Assembly: GCA_019634595.1 (NCBI GenBank)
Contig: JAHCBC010000002.1
Span: 1,054,001-1,118,000 of the forward strand
Source of the DNA: Akkermansiaceae bacterium
GTDB lineage: Bacteria; Verrucomicrobiota; Verrucomicrobiia; Verrucomicrobiales; Akkermansiaceae
Direction of reading: 5' to 3'
DNA length: 64,000 bases
Below the pieces are notes generated by a model. It saw nothing but the letters and a program-made list of their open reading frames with translations. It was not told the origin of the DNA and searched no databases. The translations under genes were made by a program, and so were the position numbers. Numbering within the stretch: position 1 is the first letter of the stretch; every line of letters begins with the position of its first letter. Of this stretch, positions 1-6,886 are shown in pieces.

Positions 1-1
1 G

Positions 2-712
2 CGGGACTTCGGCTCCTTCCATGTGCCGAACGACTACCTCTTCGAGGTCTGCTCGGGGAATCCCGCGTTCCTTCCCGCGGTTTCCATCCACCCCGCGCGC
101 AAGGATGCGCTGGAGGAACTCGACCGCTGTCTCGCGAAGGGAGCACGCGCTTTGAAACTGCTGCCGAACTGTCTGGACGTGGACTGCTCCCGGCCTGCCT
201 ATGACGCATTCTGGGAAAAGATGGCGGAGGCGGGCCTGCCGATGCTCGCCCATACCGGCGGGGAGATGACCGTGCCCGTGGCCAACAAGCTCTATCAGGA
301 CCCACGCTACCTGGAGCGTCCGCTGGAGATCGGAGTGAAGATCATCGCCGCCCATGCCGCCAGCAACAGCAGCCTATGGGATGAGGACTACTTCGACGCG
401 CTGGTGGAGATGATGCGGCGCCACCCGAACCTGTATGGGGACAGCAGCGCGCTGAACACCCCGGTGAGGAGTGCCGCGTTCGCAAAAATCCTGCGCTGCG
501 ATCTGGCGGACCGCTTCATCCACGGCAGTGATTTCCCGGTCCCGGTAGGCACCTGGTATGCCCGGATGCGCGGCTTGGTCGATGGACCGGCGAGGGCCGG
601 GGCGGCCCGCATTCCGAATCTGATCGAGAGGGACCTTGCCCTGAAAAAATCAATGGGTTTCCCTGACGGGCACTTCACCCGTGTGGGCGGGATTCTCAGG
701 AAGATCGGCTGA
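2..712 (+). CDS. Amidohydrolase-family protein (5' end outside window)
   Basis: The reading frame is open to the left edge, so the N-terminus is missing; the GTG at 23 is internal (codons before it read R-D-F-G-S-F-H). About 236 residues are visible. They resemble the C-terminal part of the amidohydrolase_2 (COG2159) metal-dependent hydrolases: LAHTGGE, IIAAHAAS and HGSDFPV fit conserved histidine/aspartate-bearing strand ends of the TIM barrel, the last giving the usual G-S-D-x-P. The N-terminal H-x-H metal motif would lie outside the window. Substrate cannot be told. It ends five bases before the convergent gene at 718 with no terminator in between. Confidence 0.75.
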   Translation, partial: RDFGSFHVPNDYLFEVCSGNPAFLPAVSIHPARKDALEELDRCLAKGARALKLLPNCLDVDCSRPAYDAFWEKMAEAGLPMLAHTGGEMTVPVANKLYQDPRYLERPLEIGVKIIAAHAASNSSLWDEDYFDALVEMMRRHPNLYGDSSALNTPVRSAAFAKILRCDLADRFIHGSDFPVPVGTWYARMRGLVDGPARAGAARIPNLIERDLALKKSMGFPDGHFTRVGGILRKIG

Positions 713-717
713 GCGAT

Positions 718-1398
718 CTACTTCGCTTCTCCGGCGGGTGGTGAATCCTTGAGAAGACCGGCTTTCATCAGTTTGTCCGCCGTCGCAGCGAAGTTGCGGT
801 TTCTTTCTCCCACGGAAGGACCGCCGCCTTCGCCCATCATCGCCCTCATCTCCTTGTCGAAGTATTCATCCTCATGCGCGGGCTGCTTGGTGGGGTCGAT
901 CCCCATCATTTTGGTCGCCTCATCGATTTGCCCCTTCCGGGAGCCGATCTTTGCGAGCGCTTCGTTATATTTCGCCTTCATGGCCTGGACGTCGGTCACG
1001 CTCTTGAGTTCGGAGACGACGACCTTGAATGCGGTCACCCGGTCCGGGTCGGACACGAACCATCCCGCACCGCCCACGGTCGTCCCGATGAACAAAACCA
1101 TGGTGACGATGAAGGACCGGCGGTTGTTGCGCCTGCGCCGGGCGATTTTCTGGTCGATGATGCGGGCGAATTCCTCGCTGTCCGCATCGTAGGATCCCTG
1201 GGGGGCTTCCTGGGCAGGTTCGGGGGGACGGACGAACTGGAAGGCAGGTGTGGCTTGCTGCGGCGCGGCTCCATTCGTCGGGGGGGCATGTGCCGCGGTC
1301 TGGCCGGGCCGGGCGAACTGCCAGGTTTGTGGGGCTTGGCCGCCCGCATGCTGATGACCCGTTCCCTGCTGTTGGTTCCCCCCTTGACGATCTTGCAT
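718..1398 (-). CDS. Hypothetical protein, low-complexity N-terminus and one membrane segment
   Basis: 226 residues, family not recognised. Residues 1-75 are rich in Q, P, A and G and contain two similar short motifs (WQFARPGQ and FQFVRPPE). A basic stretch (RRRRNNRR, about 87-94) precedes a single hydrophobic segment at about 95-115, so the N-terminus is probably cytoplasmic and the C-terminal 110 residues extracytoplasmic. The C-terminal part is charged and helical-looking. It is transcribed alone, convergent with the amidohydrolase. Function unknown. Confidence 0.6.
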   Translation of the reverse strand: MQDRQGGNQQQGTGHQHAGGQAPQTWQFARPGQTAAHAPPTNGAAPQQATPAFQFVRPPEPAQEAPQGSYDADSEEFARIIDQKIARRRRNNRRSFIVTMVLFIGTTVGGAGWFVSDPDRVTAFKVVVSELKSVTDVQAMKAKYNEALAKIGSRKGQIDEATKMMGIDPTKQPAHEDEYFDKEMRAMMGEGGGPSVGERNRNFAATADKLMKAGLLKDSPPAGEAK

Positions 1399-1503
1399 GG
1401 ATCAGATCGATAAGTTCATATCATCCGATTGTAAATATGGCTTAAGCACGCAATCACGTATAAACACTGTTAGATATGCGGAGTTTGGAGGGATATGCCG
1501 AAG

Positions 1504-2397
1504 TTATGCGGAATTGGGTTGGGATATGATCCTTCTCCGGGCTTGGACCACCGGGCTTGAGTCCAGCTCCAGCCCGTCCGCCTGCCTCGCGAGGAAGCTG
1601 AGGACTTTCGTGGCGGTTGGATGCGGCAGCCTTCCGCCAAGGCCGAGTTTGGTCCGGATCTCAGGAGGCAGCAATCCCACGGATGCGGAGACGATGGTCC
1701 TGTTGAAACGTCGCAGCGGTGGTGGCAGCAGGGGCAGGGATTCCATGATGCCGATGAACTCGGAAAGGATTTCCGATGGTTCGAGCAGGGGAAGCGTCCC
1801 GGTGAAAAGCCCGATGAGTTCCTTCTCGGAAACAGGAGCCGCCTCCGCTCCATAGAGACATGAAATGGGGGCACCCTCTTCGTAATATCTGTCGCGTTCG
1901 GCTTGATCGAGCGGCTGCACATAATGGTGATATGCCTCCAGAAAACCGAAGGCGGCGGTCGCATGGACCCAGCGCAGCAGTTCGGGATCGTTGGCCTCGT
2001 AAGGGATGCCATCCGGGGTCGTTCCCCGCACCTGTTCATGCATGCGGCGCACTCCGGAAATCATCCGCGTGGCCTGGCTGCGGGCACCATAAACGGTGAC
2101 CATCGCCGCCATGCCGGTCCGGCGCATGCGCCTCAGTGGATCGGTCCGGAACGTGGTGTGGTCCCACACCCCGGAACGGACCCTCGGCTCGGCGAGTTCC
2201 AGCAGCACCGCCGTGATGCCGCCGATGACCAGGGTCACGGGATTTGCGAAGACACGCCAGGAAACCGAGTCCGCCGGCACCAGCGCGGGTTCACCCGCAG
2301 GTTGGGAAAGATCCATTCCGCGTCCGCTGCCATCGTCCAACTGGCTGCGCAGCAGGGTTTCCAGCCGGGGTTTCAGAATCATCGGAATGGATGGCAT
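1504..2397 (-). CDS. Oxygenase MpaB family protein (DUF2236)
   Basis: 297 residues. The order of elements matches the MpaB/latex-clearing-protein-like DUF2236 family: an N-terminal region with a small hydrophobic stretch (about 50-65), then WDHTTFRTDPLRRMRRTG and an alanine/valine-rich helix with VYGARSQATR, then RWVHATAAFGFLEAYHHYV, which carries histidines typical of heme-associated members. Known members are heme-dependent oxygenases of uncertain substrate; the same is inferred here. ATG at 2397 is used; ATG at 2382 (MILKPRLE) is equally possible. Divergent from the GNAT gene across an 86-bp gap. Confidence 0.7.
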   Translation of the reverse strand: MPSIPMILKPRLETLLRSQLDDGSGRGMDLSQPAGEPALVPADSVSWRVFANPVTLVIGGITAVLLELAEPRVRSGVWDHTTFRTDPLRRMRRTGMAAMVTVYGARSQATRMISGVRRMHEQVRGTTPDGIPYEANDPELLRWVHATAAFGFLEAYHHYVQPLDQAERDRYYEEGAPISCLYGAEAAPVSEKELIGLFTGTLPLLEPSEILSEFIGIMESLPLLPPPLRRFNRTIVSASVGLLPPEIRTKLGLGGRLPHPTATKVLSFLARQADGLELDSSPVVQARRRIISQPNSA

Positions 2398-2483
2398 GGA
2401 TGCGGAGGTGGCGGCATCTTACCGCAATAATCGCGGTGCGGGAGGGATTTCGTGGGAGAGCGGACAATTTGACCCGGGCCGTC

Positions 2484-2786
2484 ATGCGGGTTACCCGTGT
2501 GCGCATGGGGGAAATCACCGATCACACCGCCCGCCGGCGTTTCGAACTGGAAGAGGAAGGAAAACTGGCGTTCGCCGACTATCGGCGGGAAGGGGAGGTT
2601 CTCGTCCTGCCGCATGTGGAGTCGCACCCGGATCTCCGGGGGAAAGGAACCGCCGGACGCCTCATGGCAGGGGTTCTGGATCTTGCCAGAAAGCGGGGGC
2701 TCAAGGTGCTGCCCATCTGCGGTTATGCGGCGGCCTACATCCAGCGCCATCCGGAGTACCATGACCTGCTTTCCGGGGAGGATTGA
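2484..2786 (+). CDS. Small GNAT N-acetyltransferase (YjdJ/COG2388 type)
   Basis: 100 residues, the usual size for this stripped-down GNAT subfamily. The N-terminal TDHTARRRFELEEEGKLAF followed by a Y-R-R-E-G-E strand, and the acetyl-CoA binding loop VESHPDLRGKGTAGRLM (residues 45-61), are characteristic; YIQRHPEYHDLL near the C-terminus is also a family hallmark. The open frame extends far upstream but there runs antisense to the MpaB-like gene, so a start at ATG 2484 or ATG 2505 is preferred; no clear ribosome binding site separates the two. Substrate unknown. Confidence 0.75.
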   Translation: MRVTRVRMGEITDHTARRRFELEEEGKLAFADYRREGEVLVLPHVESHPDLRGKGTAGRLMAGVLDLARKRGLKVLPICGYAAAYIQRHPEYHDLLSGED

Positions 2787-2820
2787 ATGCCGCTGACTCC
2801 CGGTTGTCCGCATGGCCTGA

Positions 2821-3414
2821 TCACGGCGTGCGGCGCAGGATCATCACCCGTTCGCGGCCGATCCTGCCGGGAAAGCCGGTGACCGGCACCCATGAATCCA
2901 GCGGTGTGAAGCCCGCGGCGGAGAACAGGGCGCCGAGTTCGGCTGGCCCGATCCCGAATGGCGGTCCCGTTTCCCCTTCGTCCATCTCCGGGTTGATGAA
3001 AAAGACGCCTGCCAGGATGCCTCCCGGCCGGAGAACGGTTCCTGCGCCTTGCACATAGGACGGCCGCAGCGAGGGATCGAGGGCACAGAAACAGGTGTGT
3101 TCCCACACCACCTCGTAGGCATCCACGTGGGGAGGGGTGGGATTGAGGAAGTCCGCGACCCCGAACTCCGCCTCATGCCCGGGGTCGAGCGCCCGCGCCC
3201 GTGAGATGGCCAACGGGGCGATGTCCAGGCCCGTGGCGGATGCGGCCCGTTCCGCCAGCCATCGCACGTCATGCCCCGTCCCGCAGCCCGGCGCCACCAC
3301 CTTCCGCCCGGAGAAGATCCCGGGATGGCGTCCCTCGATCTCCGCCAGCACCGGCGTGGGGATGCCCTTGTCCCATGGCGTGTCCTGTTCCTCGTAGCGC
3401 GCGTTCCAGTCCAT
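2821..3414 (-). CDS. Class I SAM-dependent methyltransferase, thiopurine S-methyltransferase-like
   Basis: 197 residues. It starts MDWNARYEEQDTPWDKG, the typical TPMT-family opening, and carries the SAM-binding motif VVAPGCGTGHDV at residues 39-50, followed by an acidic strand end (GLDIAPLA). VWEHTCFCALDP and RPGGILAGVFF match later motifs of bacterial TPMT homologues, whose natural substrates are usually unknown (some act on tellurite or selenite). The start at 3414 is chosen because the longer frame upstream is antisense-phase sequence inside the neighbouring gene. Only 5 bp separate it from the upstream membrane protein gene, so the two are probably co-transcribed. Confidence 0.8.
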   Translation of the reverse strand: MDWNARYEEQDTPWDKGIPTPVLAEIEGRHPGIFSGRKVVAPGCGTGHDVRWLAERAASATGLDIAPLAISRARALDPGHEAEFGVADFLNPTPPHVDAYEVVWEHTCFCALDPSLRPSYVQGAGTVLRPGGILAGVFFINPEMDEGETGPPFGIGPAELGALFSAAGFTPLDSWVPVTGFPGRIGRERVMILRRTP

Positions 3415-3419
3415 GTCCG

Positions 3420-3998
3420 TCAGAATCCGCCCGGAGGATGCGGGAGTGTGTTCAGGAAAGCCGGGGAGCAGCCTTTGATCTTGAACCACCCGTTCTCGTA
3501 GCCCGCCACCTTGATGGGATTGGCGATGGCGAACGTGGCCAGGGAGGCCAGGAGCAAGCCCAGGCCGCCGCTGATGGGGACCATGATCGCATCCCCATCG
3601 TCCAGGCCGGTGGCTGTGGCGATCAGGCCGATGCAGGCCAAGAGGAGCGCCAGCCCGATGAATCTCCAGCGGATGATCTTTCCGCGGGTATCCCCATTCA
3701 GGCTGTAGGTGAGCTTCGCCTTCTTCCGGGTCAGAAACATGACAATGATCCCGATCAGATGGGTGAGCAGGATCAGGATGATGACCCACGGTGGTGTCCA
3801 GGTGATGGGCACTCTTTTTCTCCATCCGCTGCCGCCCACAGGCTCATTTGTCCTCAGGCAGACATCGGGAAGTTCCGCTCCATCCCGGACGACCAGAAAC
3901 TTTCCGTCCCGGAAATATAGGGGGGAGGAAAGGTGGAAGGGAAGGGGCGGCGGCGTGGCCGATGGTGCCGCGTAGGGATTCATTTCGTTGCTGCTCAT
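3420..3998 (-). CDS. Hypothetical membrane protein with three transmembrane segments
   Basis: 192 residues from the ATG at 3998 (MSSNEMNPYAAPSA). A proline-rich N-terminus is followed by a soluble stretch with LRTNEPVGG, then hydrophobic segments at about 71-90, 112-130 and 141-160, and a C-terminal GYENGWFKIKGCSPAFL. This resembles a small family common in PVC bacteria, in which a conserved N-terminal cysteine/asparagine motif precedes membrane helices; no function is established. It lies directly upstream of the methyltransferase on the same strand. Confidence 0.65.
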   Translation of the reverse strand: MSSNEMNPYAAPSATPPPLPFHLSSPLYFRDGKFLVVRDGAELPDVCLRTNEPVGGSGWRKRVPITWTPPWVIILILLTHLIGIIVMFLTRKKAKLTYSLNGDTRGKIIRWRFIGLALLLACIGLIATATGLDDGDAIMVPISGGLGLLLASLATFAIANPIKVAGYENGWFKIKGCSPAFLNTLPHPPGGF

Positions 3999-4058
3999 GA
4001 ACGGCGGATCCGTGGTCTGGTGGAAATCTAACAGGAGAAGGTGGGGAGGCAAGGACCG

Positions 4059-4823
4059 TCAGCCGTTGCCGTAGAACACGCGCCAGAGGACCAGTCCATG
4101 CGCGGGTGCGTTCATCCCGCTGGCCCGTCGGTCCTGTTCCTCCAGCATCCCGAGGATGGCCGATGCCGGATATTTCCCCTGTCCGATCTGCACCAGCGTT
4201 CCCGCGATGCCGCGGCACATCTTGTAGAGGAATCCTCCCCCCTCGATGATGAGGGTCAGCTTCGGCCCCGCTTTCCGGATCCCGCAGCGGGTCAGGGTCC
4301 GCACCGCATCCTCCAGCGGAGCGCCACGGTTCGCGGTGAAGGAGCGGAAATCCCGCCGCCCGATGAGCTGGGCCGCGGCCTCCCGCATGGCGGTGACGTC
4401 CAGTGCCTGCGGGACATGCCATGCGCCATGGCGCAGCAGCGGGTTCATCGCGGGATGGTTCCAGATCTCGTAGCGGTATTGCTTTCCCGTGGCGTCGAAG
4501 CGGGCGTGGAAGCCGGGAGCCGCGCGGATGGCGGATCTCACGCGGATGTCCTCCGGCAGCAGCGCGTTGACCGCCAGGATCAGATGGCGCGCGGGCATCC
4601 GGAATTCGCTCCGCGGAACTTCGAAATGGGCGACCAGGCCGAAGGCGTGCACGCCCGCGTCCGTGCGGCTGGAGCTGGTGAGCTTTGGCGCACTGGGGAA
4701 CAGCCGTGCGAGCGCCGCTTCAATGCGATCCTGCACGCCAAGGCCGGACTTCTGGCTCTGCCAGCCCTGCCATGCCGTCCCATCGTATGCGATGGTGAGT
4801 TTGAATTTGATCGTTCCGGCCAT
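4059..4823 (-). CDS. truA: tRNA pseudouridine(38-40) synthase TruA
   Basis: 254 residues, normal length for TruA. It isomerises uridines 38-40 in the anticodon arm of tRNA. IAYDGTAWQGWQ (11-22) is the family's opening and SSRTDAGVHA (51-60) contains the catalytic aspartate (Asp55). FHARFDATGKQYRYEIW and the C-terminal GGGFLYKMCRGIAGTLV are further TruA signatures. The ATG at 4823 is used because the longer frame runs into the MOSC gene; the MOSC stop codon is 2 bp upstream, so the two genes are likely one transcript. Confidence 0.95.
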   Translation of the reverse strand: MAGTIKFKLTIAYDGTAWQGWQSQKSGLGVQDRIEAALARLFPSAPKLTSSSRTDAGVHAFGLVAHFEVPRSEFRMPARHLILAVNALLPEDIRVRSAIRAAPGFHARFDATGKQYRYEIWNHPAMNPLLRHGAWHVPQALDVTAMREAAAQLIGRRDFRSFTANRGAPLEDAVRTLTRCGIRKAGPKLTLIIEGGGFLYKMCRGIAGTLVQIGQGKYPASAILGMLEEQDRRASGMNAPAHGLVLWRVFYGNG

Positions 4824-4825
4824 GG

Positions 4826-5530
4826 TCACTCCGGTTGTCCGGTCCGTGAGGAGGTGCCGGCGGCCTGTCCTTTCTCCGCCCGCAGCCACAGGCCGTCCTT
4901 CCAGCTCGCGGAGAGAAGGGGGCATTCCGCCAGTGCCTTCGCTGCGGCGAAGTCCGCTTTGTCCTGATGCATGGTCCGGTTGCAGTGGGTGATGGTGAAT
5001 TCCCCATAGGGCCGCTCCAGCAGGACCAGTTTGTCGCCCGGGCGGACCTCGCCATGGCGGATGACGCGGAAATAGTAGCCGGTGAATCCGGTGCGCTCCA
5101 CTTGCAGCGCCAGATCTTTCACCCGCCACCGCCGCGCGAGCTTCCAGCAGGGTTGGCGCGGTTGGGAAACCTGCACCTCCGCTCCCCCCAAGGAAAAGCG
5201 GTCGCCGATGCAGACCTGATCTTCAGCCAGACCCTCGACCGTGAGGTTTTCCCCGAACCCGCCGTGGCCGAACTCCGGGATCTCCAGTGTATTCCGCCAG
5301 TAGGGGTAGTGCTCCGCGGGGTAGACGCAGACCGCTTTTTCCGATCCGCCGTGGTAGCGGCGGTCCGCCTGCTCGTCCCCGCGGAAGCCCTCGTAGCCCA
5401 GCCATGCCGGGCCTTCCGTGGGAACTTTGGAAAAGCCGCTGGTCCATTCCTTGTCCCACCATTCGCCGGAACCTGTGGTCGCGAAAGCGCGGACCTTTCC
5501 CGTGTGCAGGGCGAGAACCTTTCCTGACAT
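4826..5530 (-). CDS. MOSC domain protein (YiiM-like)
   Basis: 234 residues. YHGGSEKAV (59-67), GFGENLT (91-97) and QPRQPCWKL (123-131) are the ordered motifs of MOSC proteins; Cys128 is the invariant cysteine that in characterised homologues binds or transfers sulfur at the molybdenum cofactor. YiiM-type proteins reduce N-hydroxylated bases with the help of an electron-transfer chain. That activity is inferred by similarity only. The C-terminal region (about 150-220) matches the helical extension of the YiiM type. It is the upstream partner of truA. Confidence 0.85.
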   Translation of the reverse strand: MSGKVLALHTGKVRAFATTGSGEWWDKEWTSGFSKVPTEGPAWLGYEGFRGDEQADRRYHGGSEKAVCVYPAEHYPYWRNTLEIPEFGHGGFGENLTVEGLAEDQVCIGDRFSLGGAEVQVSQPRQPCWKLARRWRVKDLALQVERTGFTGYYFRVIRHGEVRPGDKLVLLERPYGEFTITHCNRTMHQDKADFAAAKALAECPLLSASWKDGLWLRAEKGQAAGTSSRTGQPE

Positions 5531-5585
5531 GCCCGGAGCATGAATTTTTGCTCGCTGGCGGGAAAGCGGAATTTACGCTGCGGAC

Positions 5586-6539
5586 ATGGTGAAACTCATC
5601 GCGTCCCTCACGGTGGCGGCCTTCTCGCTCTGCGCATCGGTTGATGCGGCCCCGCACAAGATCCTCTTCTTCACGAAATCCAGCGGCTTCGAGCATGACG
5701 TCATCTCCTGGAAAAAGGGCCAGCCCAGCCATGCCGAGAAAGTGTTCCTCGAACTCGGGGAGAAACATGGCTGGCAGTTCGAGTTCTCCAAGGACGGCTC
5801 GAAGTTCTCACCGGAGTATCTCGCCGGATTCGACACGGTGATCTTCTACACCACCGGCGACCTCACCTCACCCGGCACCGACAAGCAGCCGCCGATGACC
5901 ATGGAAGGGAAGCAGGCGCTTTTCGACTATGTGAAGGGTGGCAAGGGATTCGTCGGCCTGCACTCCGCCTGTGACACGTTCCACACCAACAACGAGTCGA
6001 AGAAGGGACCGGAACGTTATTTGAACCACGGCAAGGATGCGGATCCCTACGTCTGCTTCATCGGCGGCGAATTCATCATCCACGGTGCGCAGCAGAAGGC
6101 GGAGAACAAGGTCATCAACCCGAAGTTCCCCGGCTTTGAGGAGGCGGGGGACAGCTTCAGCTTCCATGAGGAATGGTATTCGCTGAAGGACTTCAACCCG
6201 GACATCCACGCGCTGACCGTCATCGACTCCCCCTCCATGAAGGGCGCGATGTATGAGCGTCCGCCTTATCCGACCGGCTGGGCGCGCACCGAGGGCAAGG
6301 GCCGTGTCTATTACACCGCCATGGGCCACCGGGAGGACATTTGGACCAACGCCACGTTCCAGAACATCCTCGTCGGCGCGATCCGCTGGACCACCGGCGA
6401 GGTGCAGGCAGCGACCCCGCCGAACCTCAAGGAAGCCGCTCCCGGGGCGATGACCAATCCCGCCTATATCCCGCCTGCCCCGCCGAAGCCCAAGCCGGAA
6501 GCGAAAGCGGAGAAGAAAACCGAACCCGCCAAACCCTGA
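5586..6539 (+). CDS. ThuA domain-containing secreted protein
   Basis: 317 residues with a signal peptide (MVKLIASLTVAAFSLCASVDA, cleavage about residue 21-22). The ThuA fold (trehalose-utilisation, class I glutamine-amidotransferase-like) covers about residues 24-270: KILFFTKSSGFEHD, GFDTVIFYTTGD, GKGFVGLHSACDTFH and GRVYYTAMGHRED. The enzymatic role of these PVC-group ThuA proteins is not known; many sit near sugar-related enzymes. The C-terminal tail is a P/K/A/E-rich linker. The stop overlaps the start of the VOC gene (TGATG). Confidence 0.85.
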   Translation: MVKLIASLTVAAFSLCASVDAAPHKILFFTKSSGFEHDVISWKKGQPSHAEKVFLELGEKHGWQFEFSKDGSKFSPEYLAGFDTVIFYTTGDLTSPGTDKQPPMTMEGKQALFDYVKGGKGFVGLHSACDTFHTNNESKKGPERYLNHGKDADPYVCFIGGEFIIHGAQQKAENKVINPKFPGFEEAGDSFSFHEEWYSLKDFNPDIHALTVIDSPSMKGAMYERPPYPTGWARTEGKGRVYYTAMGHREDIWTNATFQNILVGAIRWTTGEVQAATPPNLKEAAPGAMTNPAYIPPAPPKPKPEAKAEKKTEPAKP

Positions 6540-6886
6540 TGAAAGTCGAGAAGGTCAAATACGTGCTGTGGGCTGCCGACTGGCAGCGCTGCCTGGCGTT
6601 CTACCGGGATCTGTTTGGTGGGGTGATCAGCTTCGAGTCGGAAACATGGAGCGAGATTGTTGTCGCGGGCGCCACCATCGGCGTCCATGGCGGCGGCGAG
6701 GGTAAGCGCACCTGGACGGGCTTGTCCTTCCAGCTCGATGACATCCGCGAAGGAATCTCCCGCCTCAAGGAATGCGGGGGAGAACTCGTTTCCGATCCGG
6801 TCGATACCCCGGAGGAACCGATCCATCTGGCGATGTGCATCGATCCGGAAGGAAACGAGTTCATGATGACGCAACGGCGTCATTGA
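6539..6886 (+). CDS. VOC (glyoxalase/bleomycin-resistance fold) family protein
   Basis: 115 residues, one two-module VOC unit. The family pattern is clear: YVLWAADWQRCLAFYRDLFG at the N-terminus, a central GLSFQLDDI, and a C-terminal CIDPEGNEFMMTQR. Members bind a metal and act on small molecules such as methylglyoxal adducts or fosfomycin; the substrate here cannot be read. It starts within the stop codon of the ThuA gene (one-base overlap), implying translational coupling. Its stop abuts the convergent YXWGXW gene with no spacer. Confidence 0.8.
   Translation: MKVEKVKYVLWAADWQRCLAFYRDLFGGVISFESETWSEIVVAGATIGVHGGGEGKRTWTGLSFQLDDIREGISRLKECGGELVSDPVDTPEEPIHLAMCIDPEGNEFMMTQRRH

Noticed and set aside
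2244..2483. Longer start for the GNAT protein
   Set aside because: The added residues overlap the MpaB-like gene in antisense and do not resemble the short GNAT family.
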